A stretch of 64,000 nt of DNA from a bacterium. Lineage in GTDB: Bacteria > Bacillota > Clostridia > Oscillospirales > Acutalibacteraceae. Positions 51,148-59,649 of this stretch are shown here, piece after piece. The notes below the pieces were generated by a model. That model was not told where the DNA came from. It made no database searches and saw only the letters and a program-made list of their open reading frames with translations. How positions within the stretch are numbered: position 1 is the first letter of the stretch; each line of letters begins with the position of its first letter. The stretch spans positions 1-64,000 of the forward strand of contig JAHLAX010000008.1 of assembly GCA_020625875.1 (NCBI GenBank). The letters are read 5' to 3'. The translations under genes and the position numbers were made by a program.

Positions 51148-53556
51148 TTATTCGTCGGGTAAGTCTTCCATTACCTCGTCGGGCAAATCGTCATTTATAT
51201 TGACGGGGAATTCGTCAGCTTCTTCAGCAGGCAAGTCGCCCATATTTCCGAAGTCGCTGAGAATACTGTCGATTACATCGTCGCGGATTATGCCCGCGTC
51301 GTCTGTGATGCCCGACTGCTGAGTTATATCGATATACTCCTCCTCGGGCTCCTCAACAGGCGCCGCCTGTTCCTCATCAATGATGTGCTCGTCCTCCTGA
51401 GCTTCTTCCTCAGGCTCCTCCACAACCATTTCCATAGCGTACTGTTCAGCCTGCTGGAGAGGAGTTAAATCCTCCTCCTGAATCTTACCGACTATACTGT
51501 CGGTCAGGGTGTTGAACTTAGCGGGGAAACCGTCTTCATCCTCGAACGCGTCCTCAACGTTATCGATAGCTCCCGTGGAATAACCGTCGTCCGTGATGCC
51601 CTCCTTGGCGGCGAGCTCAGCCTGAACCTTGGCTATCGCCTCTTTCTGCTTTCTGAGCTTGCGCTCAGCCTCAGCCTTAGCTTTAAGCTCTACAAGGTGA
51701 TTCTGCGGTTTTGTGACTTTTTGGTCATTCTCATTAAAGTAGATATTGTACCAAACTATGAATACATAAATTGTCCAGACCTTGCGGCTGTTATCCTCTC
51801 TGCCGCTGTAATGCTCGTCTAGCCAGTCTATGATGACGTCGGAATTAAAGAACTTCTGAGCGGTCTCGCTCTCAAAAGCTTGTCTAACAATGAGATAATA
51901 GTTCTCGTCACGCAGCCATACGCGCGTGGGAACAGGGAATCCGAGCTTTTCCTTTTCGGCTGTTTCAATCGGCAGATGTCTCTGAGCCGCCTTACGCATC
52001 GCGTACTTGGTGTTGTGCTTGTTAACTCTGAGCTCACTCGGCAGCTTTGAAGCTACCTTCCAGACCTCTTTGTCAAGGAACGGAACTCTCAACTCGAGCG
52101 AGTTTGCCATAGACATTCTGTCAGCCTTGAGCAGAATATCGCCGACCATCCACAGGTTGATGTCGAGAGTCTGCATACGGGTTACGTCGTCATGACGACG
52201 ATTGCGGTAATAGAAGCGGCGGGTGAGCTTCTGGGGCTTCGAGGCGATTGTCGGGTCACGTAGAAGCGCGCGCTTTTCCTCATAATCATACATAAAGGCG
52301 TTGCCTATGTAGCGGGTTTCGAGCGGATGAGTAGCTCTGATGATATAGTCTCTGCCCTTGATGTCAGGGAGCTTACGCGCTACTCTGCACAGCGCCCTGC
52401 GGATGCAATAGGGAACAATTTTCTGATAAATTCTGAAAACTCTGGGGTCGTTATAGCAGGTATAGCCGCCGAACAGCTCATCCGCGCCCTCGCCCGAGAG
52501 CACAACTTTTACATACTCGCTCGCGAGGCGAGATACAAAATAAAGCGCGATACAGCTCGGGTCGGCGAGAGGCTGGTCCATATAATACTGAACTGTGGGA
52601 ACGGCGTCCCAGAACTCCTCGCTCGAAATCAGGTGAGTATGGTGCTCAACGCCGAGATACTTCGAGAGCCCTTCAGCCCACGAAATCTCATTATATTTTT
52701 CGCCGAAATCAAAACCTACCGTAAAGGTCTTCTGGTCGGCAAAATAGGTTGAAACATAGCTTGAGTCAACTCCGCTCGAGAGGAAGCAGCCTACCTCAAC
52801 ATCGGCGATTTTGTGAGCGTTGACAGAGTTTTCAAAAACCCTTTCGATTTTATCAACTGCTTCTTCCTCGGTCATATTGTCGTCGGGTCTGAACCTCGGC
52901 TCAAAATATCTGACAATATCTATCTGACCGTTTTTATAAGTCATAAAATGCCCCGGGAGCAGACAATATATGCCCTCAAAGAAAGTATCGGGCGGAACGG
53001 CGTACTGGAACGAAAGGTAGCTGTCGAGCGCCTTTTCGTTAAACTTCTTCTCATATTTCGGGAACTCGAGAATACTCTTGATTTCGCTCGCGTATACAAG
53101 ATTCTTGCCGATAAGCGCGTAGTGCATAGGCTTGATTCCAAAAAAGTCGCGGGCGATAAAGAGGCTGTTGTCCTTGGTGTTATAAATCGCGAAGCCGAAC
53201 ATGCCCCTCAGTCTGTCGAGCAAATCTTCGCCCCACTGCTCGTAGCCGTGCACCAGAACCTCACTGTCGGCGTTGGTCGAGAAGGTATGACCAAGCTCTA
53301 TGAGCTCCTTGCGCAGGCGCTTATAGTTATAAATCTCGCCGTTAAACGTGAGAACCAGAGTTTTGTCCTCGTTATAAATCGGCTGATGTCCCTGGTCAAG
53401 GTCAATAATACTGAGCCTTCTAAAGCCCATACTTATATGCTCGTCGTTATAGAAGCCGTCCGAATCAGGACCGCGGTGAGTAATGACCTCGGTCATATTC
53501 TGTATCACCTTGTCGCGGTCAACAACCTCGCCAGTAAATCCGCATATTCCGCACAT
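51148..53556 (-). CDS. asnB: Asparagine synthase (glutamine-hydrolysing) with a long acidic C-terminal extension
   Basis: The start at the ATG at 53556 gives MCGICGF, so the processed enzyme has the Cys nucleophile, and AGGAGA lies ahead. The 802-residue protein has RGPDSDGF and LTFNGEIYNY in the glutaminase domain, then SGVDSSY and GEGADELFGGY in the synthetase domain. The usual AsnB ends near residue 620. Here about 180 more residues follow: a Lys/Glu-rich coiled stretch (AEAERKLRKQKEAIAKVQ), then a strongly acidic tail with EEPEEEA, DEEQ, DDLPDE repeats. The tail has no domain I recognise and may be a binding or tethering region. Confidence 0.9.
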   Translation of the reverse strand: MCGICGFTGEVVDRDKVIQNMTEVITHRGPDSDGFYNDEHISMGFRRLSIIDLDQGHQPIYNEDKTLVLTFNGEIYNYKRLRKELIELGHTFSTNADSEVLVHGYEQWGEDLLDRLRGMFGFAIYNTKDNSLFIARDFFGIKPMHYALIGKNLVYASEIKSILEFPKYEKKFNEKALDSYLSFQYAVPPDTFFEGIYCLLPGHFMTYKNGQIDIVRYFEPRFRPDDNMTEEEAVDKIERVFENSVNAHKIADVEVGCFLSSGVDSSYVSTYFADQKTFTVGFDFGEKYNEISWAEGLSKYLGVEHHTHLISSEEFWDAVPTVQYYMDQPLADPSCIALYFVSRLASEYVKVVLSGEGADELFGGYTCYNDPRVFRIYQKIVPYCIRRALCRVARKLPDIKGRDYIIRATHPLETRYIGNAFMYDYEEKRALLRDPTIASKPQKLTRRFYYRNRRHDDVTRMQTLDINLWMVGDILLKADRMSMANSLELRVPFLDKEVWKVASKLPSELRVNKHNTKYAMRKAAQRHLPIETAEKEKLGFPVPTRVWLRDENYYLIVRQAFESETAQKFFNSDVIIDWLDEHYSGREDNSRKVWTIYVFIVWYNIYFNENDQKVTKPQNHLVELKAKAEAERKLRKQKEAIAKVQAELAAKEGITDDGYSTGAIDNVEDAFEDEDGFPAKFNTLTDSIVGKIQEEDLTPLQQAEQYAMEMVVEEPEEEAQEDEHIIDEEQAAPVEEPEEEYIDITQQSGITDDAGIIRDDVIDSILSDFGNMGDLPAEEADEFPVNINDDLPDEVMEDLPDE

Positions 53557-53746
53557 ATATATTTCTCCTTCCAAATGAAGATATTTGCAAACAATAATAC
53601 ATAGTAAAGTATATCACATATTGAGCCCGCTTGCAATTATAATGCAAAATTTTTTAAAAAAAGCTTGAAACTTTCTCAAAAATTTATTAAACTGTTACTC
53701 GGACTGCGTAAAAATCTAAATAAATCTATATGAAAGGAAAGGGAAT

Positions 53747-55657
53747 ATGAAAGAAAAGAAACAGGACGTTGTTACCGAAGAAAACGTAACTTCCAAAGAA
53801 TCCGAAAACGAAAAATCTCCCCGCGCGCATAAAATAGCGGCAATCGCGGGATTCTCGCTGGCTGGACTTGCTGTGCTCGCATTAATATGCACGGTACTCA
53901 TCACCTTTATCAGCGCGAACACTAAGGTTACAGACGCGAAAATCAGCGCTTTTAAAAACGAAAAGCAGATTACATCGAAACTAAAGGATGTAATCAAAAA
54001 GAGCAACACCCTATATTCAACAGACGCTAAATATATCAAAAACGCGATAGATGAAACCGACTCGTCTGACGCGAGCGACACTTCAATGACTCTCGAACAG
54101 GATACAGGCAACCAGCCGTCCTATACCCCATATAACAGTTCAAGCGACGCAGATATGGTTAAAACAGATGACAAATACATCTATCTTTTGAATACAAGCA
54201 GCCTCAATAAAATCAGCATTTTCACCGCTAAAGGCAAGGATTCCTCTTTTGTGACCGAGATTAAAATTTCCAACAAAGAGAACGAAACTTTTAATTTCAA
54301 GGAGTTCTTTCTCAGCGGCAAGAAGCTTATAGCCGTAGAACAAGCTTCACTTAACGATTTGACTCAGAATGCCAGGGCATATACACGGGTAGAGGCTTTT
54401 GACTTATCCGACATCAAAAACATCAAATCAACTGCTCTGTTTACTCAAAGCGGACGTTCCTGCTCATCAAAGCTGCTCGACAATACGTTATACGTAGCTT
54501 CTGTACATCACGCCGCTAATTCCAAGGACCTTCCCCATGCCGTAAGCGGTGACGGGGATGTCTCGGACTTTATCCCCGCTAAGGATATTTACTGTGTCGA
54601 AAACCCCAACGAACCCAACTTTATGGTTGTCAGTGAAATCAACCTCGATAACAGCGAGCCCGCTGTCACAAAGGCTGTTCTCGGCTCATCGGGCGATATA
54701 TACTCGTGCGGCGAGCATATGTATATCAGCTCGTACGAATACAACTTTGATATTCTAAAGAAAGAAAACAACGACGGCTCGTCATATACTCATCAGCCTG
54801 TTGATCGCACACAGCTCATAAAGGTTGACCTCAAAAACAAGCTCAACTTCGCTTCATCGGCAAAGATTGCGGGCTACACCGACAGCCGCTATTCGTTCGA
54901 TGAAAATGGCGATAAGCTCAGAGTTGCTTCAACAGTCACTCTCGACAACGACAAATTCACCGAATCCGCTAATATTTTTGTACTCGACAAAGACCTCAAG
55001 TGCGTTGGCAAATTAACCGACTTCACCTCAGACCGAAGCATTAAGGCGGTAAGATACATAGATGACACAGCTTATGTGGTATCCTACAGAAGTACCGACC
55101 CACTTATCATCATCGACCTCAAAAACTACAGCGAACCAAAGGTTTTGACCGAAAAAGTCCTGGACGGCGTCTCCGATATGCTTGTTCCCGTGGACGACAA
55201 AACCCTGCTCAGTATAGGATATTACACCGCCGAGGAAAACTCGGACGACAGCGACGGACTTAAGCTTGTTACATATGACATCAGCAACAAGACAAAGCCC
55301 AAAACGATTGACAAAAAGATTTTCAAAGGCTATGAATCCCCCGCTCAGACCAACCTAAGAGCTCTGCTCGTTAACTCGGACAGAAACGACTTTGTCATCC
55401 CTATGATATACGAAAAATATGATGAAAAAGCAGGCAAAAACGTAAGCAAATTCGGTATGCTCAATTTCAGCGCCGAAAACGGAAAAATAAAGATAATTGA
55501 TAACTACTCTTCATCTGTTTTCACAGCGTCCGACGAAACCTATACCTCGCTCGACAGATGCATAAATATCGGCGATTATGTATATCTGCTCGGTTCGACC
55601 TACAACTACTACAACACCGACGGTATGGCGCTGATTGAAGCGGTAAAATACAAATAA
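53747..55657 (+). CDS. Membrane-anchored beta-propeller protein (COG4880-like)
   Basis: The 636-residue protein has an acidic cytoplasmic head, one transmembrane helix (about 29-55) and a large extracytoplasmic domain. That domain repeats DDKYIYLLNTSSL, LDNTLYVASVHH, GEHMYISSYEYN, DTAYVVSYRSTDPLIIIDL and GDYVYLLGSTYNYY, the layout of the C-terminal beta-propeller family found in clostridial and archaeal surface proteins. Function is unknown, perhaps ligand binding at the cell surface. Promoter elements are unclear, and the preceding 53557-53746 gap is A/T-rich without another feature. Start behind AAAGGAAAGG. Confidence 0.8.
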   Translation: MKEKKQDVVTEENVTSKESENEKSPRAHKIAAIAGFSLAGLAVLALICTVLITFISANTKVTDAKISAFKNEKQITSKLKDVIKKSNTLYSTDAKYIKNAIDETDSSDASDTSMTLEQDTGNQPSYTPYNSSSDADMVKTDDKYIYLLNTSSLNKISIFTAKGKDSSFVTEIKISNKENETFNFKEFFLSGKKLIAVEQASLNDLTQNARAYTRVEAFDLSDIKNIKSTALFTQSGRSCSSKLLDNTLYVASVHHAANSKDLPHAVSGDGDVSDFIPAKDIYCVENPNEPNFMVVSEINLDNSEPAVTKAVLGSSGDIYSCGEHMYISSYEYNFDILKKENNDGSSYTHQPVDRTQLIKVDLKNKLNFASSAKIAGYTDSRYSFDENGDKLRVASTVTLDNDKFTESANIFVLDKDLKCVGKLTDFTSDRSIKAVRYIDDTAYVVSYRSTDPLIIIDLKNYSEPKVLTEKVLDGVSDMLVPVDDKTLLSIGYYTAEENSDDSDGLKLVTYDISNKTKPKTIDKKIFKGYESPAQTNLRALLVNSDRNDFVIPMIYEKYDEKAGKNVSKFGMLNFSAENGKIKIIDNYSSSVFTASDETYTSLDRCINIGDYVYLLGSTYNYYNTDGMALIEAVKYK

Positions 55658-55690
55658 TTCACAATTCACAATTCATAATTCTCAATTACA
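55657..55690. repeat. Heptad array between the propeller gene and purL
   Basis: Units ATTCACA, ATTCACA, ATTCATA and ATTCTCA follow the stop codon with a 7-nt period. Confidence 0.55.
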
Positions 55691-55750
55691 ACCATAAATC
55701 CCCTGTCATATGTTACAATCAGTATGTAATTTTATGATGGGGGAATTTGT

Positions 55751-58700
55751 ATGTCTGAAGTTATACGAATTTTTGTTGAAAAACGCGGCGAAATGAATGT
55801 TGTCGCGGCCGACACCAAGTGGGATTTGCGCCACAACCTCGGTATCAAGGCGATTGAGGAGCTTCGTTTCGTCAACCGTTACGACATTGAGGGCATTTCA
55901 AGAGAGGACTTTGACCGCGCCAAGACCACTATTCTTTCAGAACCCAACCAGGATATAATATATGAGGAGATTTTACCCGTTGAGGACGGTTGGCGTGTAT
56001 TCGCTATGGAGTATCTCCCCGGGCAATATGACCAGAGAGCCGACTCGGCGGAACAGTGCGTCCAGCTGCTTACTCAGGGCGAGCGCTGTAAGATTCTGAC
56101 CGCCCGTGTAGTCGCTCTTAAGGGCGATATATCCGACGAGGAATTCACTAAGATTCAGAACTATCTGATTAACCCTGTTGAGAGCCGTCTCGCGTCTCTC
56201 GACAAGCCCGAATCACTCGACATCCCCGTAGAACAGCCCGAAAATGTAAAGGTGATTCACGAGTTTATCAAGTGGAACGATGACCAGATGCAGGATTTCT
56301 ACTCCTCAATGGGCTTCGCTATGACTTTAGCCGACCTCAAGTTCACGCGCGACTACTTCCGCAATACCGAGCGCCGTGACCCGACAGTCACCGAGCTGAG
56401 AGTTATCGACACCTATTGGTCCGACCACTGCCGACACACAACCTTCCTTACAAGACTAAACAAAATTGAAATAGAAAAATCGGCGCTCTCAAAGGTTATT
56501 GAGGATGCCTTAGACGCTTATTACGAAGCCAGAAATGAGGTTTACGGCGAAGACACTAAGCGTGATATAAGCCTTATGGATATGGCTCTTATCGGTATGA
56601 AGGCACTCAAAAAGCGCGGACTCATCCCCGACCTCGACGAGAGCGAGGAGATTAACGCGTGCTCGATTGAGGTTCCCGTAACTATCGACGGCGAAACTCA
56701 AAAGTGGCTCGTTCAGTTCAAGAACGAAACGCACAACCATCCCACCGAAATAGAACCCTTCGGCGGCGCGGCGACCTGTCTCGGCGGCGCTATCCGCGAC
56801 CCGCTGTCAGGCAGAGCATACATATATCAGGCTATGCGCGTAACCGGCTCGGGCGACCCGACAGTAGCGTTCAAGGATACTCTCGAGGGCAAGCTCCCAA
56901 GCCGCAAAATCACCACGGGCGCGGCTCAGGGTTACTCATCCTACGGCAACCAGATTGGTCTTGCTACAGGACAGGTTGTGGAGCTCTATGATAAAGGTTA
57001 TGTCGCAAAAAGAATGGAAATCGGCGCGGTTATCGGCGCTTCTCCCAAGGAGAATGTCATCCGCGAGGTTCCCGCTCCCGACGATGTAATCGTACTTCTG
57101 GGCGGTCGCACAGGTCGTGACGGCTGCGGCGGCGCTACAGGTTCGTCAAAGGCTCATACCTTAAGCTCCATCGAAACCTGCGGAGCCGAGGTGCAGAAGG
57201 GTAATCCGCCCACTGAGCGTAAGATTCAAAGACTGTTCCGCAATCCTGAGGTTGCCAAGATGATTAAACGCTGTAACGACTTCGGCGCGGGCGGCGTATG
57301 CGTAGCCATAGGCGAGCTTGCCGACGGTCTGAGCGTAAACCTTGATAAGGTCACCAAGAAATACGAAGGTCTTGACGGCACAGAACTCGCTATCTCGGAA
57401 AGTCAGGAGAGAATGGCGGTCGTACTCGACAAGGATAACGTCGAAAGATTCATAGAGCTCTCAGAAACCGAGAACTTGGAAGCTACAGCCGTAGCGGTTG
57501 TAACCGAAAAGCCCCGCCTCACTATGAAATGGCGCGGTGACACAATTGTAGATTTATCACGCGAATTTTTGAATACAAACGGCGTAACACAGGTTAGTCA
57601 GGCGTACATTACCGCACCCGACGAAACCGACTGTTACCGCAAAAAATGCCCCAAAGTTTTGGAAGGACTTGAAATCACAGAGGCAATTAAGAAAAATATG
57701 GGACGTCTTGAAGTATGCTCCCAGATCGGTCTGGGTGAGCGCTTCGACGCGAGCATCGGCGCGGGTACTGTTATAATGCCCTTCGGCGGCAAAACCCAGC
57801 TCACGCCGCAGGAGGCTATGGCGGCTAAAATTCCGCTCGAAAAGGGCGAAACCGACGACGCCACCGCTATGAGCTACGGCTTTATTCCCGCGGTATCGCG
57901 CTGGAGCCCGTTCCACGGCTCGGCGTACGCTGTGGTAGAGTCGCTGTCCAAGCTGCTCGCAATCGGCGCTTATCCCCTTAAAGCCCGTTTGACTTTCCAG
58001 GAGTATTTTGAGAAGCTTATGGACAAGCCCGAGCGCTGGGGCAAGCCCGCCGCGGCACTGCTCGGAGCTATGACCGCTCAGCTTAACCTCGGCATTCCCT
58101 CAATCGGCGGCAAGGACAGTATGAGCGGCACCTTTGAGCAGATTGACGTGCCTCCCACGCTCGTATCGTTCGCGGTAGCTATGACAAAGGCGAGCAAGAC
58201 AATCTCAGCCGAATTCAAACAGGCTGGCTCAAAGGTCTATTATGTTTCTGTTCCCGAGGACAAAGAAACCCTGATGCCAAAGTGGGACGAGCTCACCGAA
58301 ATGTATATGGCTGTCTACTCGCTTATGGAAAAGGGCAAGGTGCTCTCAGCCTCAGTTGTCAAGGAAGGCGGCGCGGCGGCGAGCGTATGCAAGGCTTGTT
58401 TCGGCAACGGCTTTGGCTTTAAGTTTGAAAAGGAACTCACCTTTGACGAGCTTTTCGCTCCGCTCTCGGGCTCTCTTATCATCGAGGTCAAGGACGGCGC
58501 TGAGCTCCCCGAAGATGTGGTTAACTATCTGCTCGGCGAGGTAACAGAAAATGCAGAAATCGAGATTAACGGTGAAAAAATTAAAAACAGCGAAATCCTG
58601 TCTGAGTGGACTGCTCCGCTTGAAAAAGTATTCCCAACGCAAGCGAAATGCCCGAAAATCAGAGAAAGTGTGCCACTCTATAAAACTAGGTCTAATATCT

Positions 58701-59518
58701 CGCCTGTAATTAAAACCGCCAAGCCCACGGTATTTATTCCCGTGTTCCCGGGCACAAACTGTGAGGTTGACACAGCCCGCGCCTTTGAAAAGGCGGGCGC
58801 GAACGCTGAGCTGCTTATCGTCAAGAACCTTAAGCCCTCGGATATTGAAGAAACCATCAACAAGATGGTTGAGCTGATTAACAACAGCCAGATTATTATG
58901 TTCCCCGGCGGCTTCTCGGGCGGCGATGAGCCCGATGGTTCTGGTAAGTTTATCGCCACAACCTTCCGCAATCCCAAGGTCAAAGAGGCTGTTGACAACC
59001 TGCTTTATAACCGCGACGGTCTTATGCTCGGTATCTGCAACGGATTCCAGGCGTTGATAAAACTCGGACTTGTTCCCTACGGTGAAATCCGTGAGATTAA
59101 GCCCACGGATCCGACGCTTACATTCAACACTGTCGGCAGACATATCTCTCATATGGCGTACACGAGAGTTACCTCGGTCAAGTCACCGTGGCTCGCGGGC
59201 GTAGAGGCGGGCGATGTGTTCGCTGTTCCCGTATCACACGGCGAAGGCCGATTTATGGCTGATGACGAAACCGTCAAGCGCCTCATCGAAAACGGTCAGA
59301 TTGCCACCCAGTACGTTGACCTCAGCGGCAACCCGAGCGACAATATAGCGTACAACGTTAACGGCTCTGTCTGCGCGATTGAGGGTATTACAAGCCCCGA
59401 TGGACGAATCCTCGGTAAAATGGGACACTCTGAGCGTAAGGGCAAAAACCTCTACTCAAACGTTCCGTTCGAGAAAGACCAGAAGATTTTTGAAAGCGGA
59501 GTTAAGTATTTTAAATAA
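55751..59518 (+). CDS. purL: Phosphoribosylformylglycinamidine synthase, single-chain large form
   Basis: This 1255-residue protein fuses the PurS-like, PurL synthetase and PurQ glutaminase parts. Landmarks are HNHPTEIEPFGGAATCLGG in the synthetase, the second half with MPFGGKTQLTPQEAMAAK and GGKDSMSGTF, and the glutaminase with FPGGFSGGDEPDGSG, nucleophile Cys in GICNGFQALIKLGL (about 1095) and the His in SHGEGRF. It converts FGAR to FGAM in purine synthesis. It stands alone without other pur genes. Start ATG behind a weak GGGGGA ribosome site. Confidence 0.95.
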   Translation: MSEVIRIFVEKRGEMNVVAADTKWDLRHNLGIKAIEELRFVNRYDIEGISREDFDRAKTTILSEPNQDIIYEEILPVEDGWRVFAMEYLPGQYDQRADSAEQCVQLLTQGERCKILTARVVALKGDISDEEFTKIQNYLINPVESRLASLDKPESLDIPVEQPENVKVIHEFIKWNDDQMQDFYSSMGFAMTLADLKFTRDYFRNTERRDPTVTELRVIDTYWSDHCRHTTFLTRLNKIEIEKSALSKVIEDALDAYYEARNEVYGEDTKRDISLMDMALIGMKALKKRGLIPDLDESEEINACSIEVPVTIDGETQKWLVQFKNETHNHPTEIEPFGGAATCLGGAIRDPLSGRAYIYQAMRVTGSGDPTVAFKDTLEGKLPSRKITTGAAQGYSSYGNQIGLATGQVVELYDKGYVAKRMEIGAVIGASPKENVIREVPAPDDVIVLLGGRTGRDGCGGATGSSKAHTLSSIETCGAEVQKGNPPTERKIQRLFRNPEVAKMIKRCNDFGAGGVCVAIGELADGLSVNLDKVTKKYEGLDGTELAISESQERMAVVLDKDNVERFIELSETENLEATAVAVVTEKPRLTMKWRGDTIVDLSREFLNTNGVTQVSQAYITAPDETDCYRKKCPKVLEGLEITEAIKKNMGRLEVCSQIGLGERFDASIGAGTVIMPFGGKTQLTPQEAMAAKIPLEKGETDDATAMSYGFIPAVSRWSPFHGSAYAVVESLSKLLAIGAYPLKARLTFQEYFEKLMDKPERWGKPAAALLGAMTAQLNLGIPSIGGKDSMSGTFEQIDVPPTLVSFAVAMTKASKTISAEFKQAGSKVYYVSVPEDKETLMPKWDELTEMYMAVYSLMEKGKVLSASVVKEGGAAASVCKACFGNGFGFKFEKELTFDELFAPLSGSLIIEVKDGAELPEDVVNYLLGEVTENAEIEINGEKIKNSEILSEWTAPLEKVFPTQAKCPKIRESVPLYKTRSNISPVIKTAKPTVFIPVFPGTNCEVDTARAFEKAGANAELLIVKNLKPSDIEETINKMVELINNSQIIMFPGGFSGGDEPDGSGKFIATTFRNPKVKEAVDNLLYNRDGLMLGICNGFQALIKLGLVPYGEIREIKPTDPTLTFNTVGRHISHMAYTRVTSVKSPWLAGVEAGDVFAVPVSHGEGRFMADDETVKRLIENGQIATQYVDLSGNPSDNIAYNVNGSVCAIEGITSPDGRILGKMGHSERKGKNLYSNVPFEKDQKIFESGVKYFK

Positions 59519-59525
59519 TTTGTAG

Positions 59526-59557
59526 AAAAAGCCTTCTCCCAACGGGGGAAGGCTTTT
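59526..59557 (+). terminator. Terminator of purL
   Basis: The stem AAGCCTTCTCCC / GGGGGAAGGCTT is followed by TTTTTTG. Confidence 0.85.
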
Positions 59558-59649
59558 TTGTGCGCCTTGCATAAATATCAAATTAAAATTTTGGTGAGAA
59601 TTCCAAGGAAAAATATGATAAAATAGACATAGATTCAGAGGTGATATTT

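Noticed and set aside
55658-55750. Purine riboswitch before purL
   Set aside because: The leader is only about 90 nt, partly a heptad array, and lacks the conserved purine-aptamer loops.
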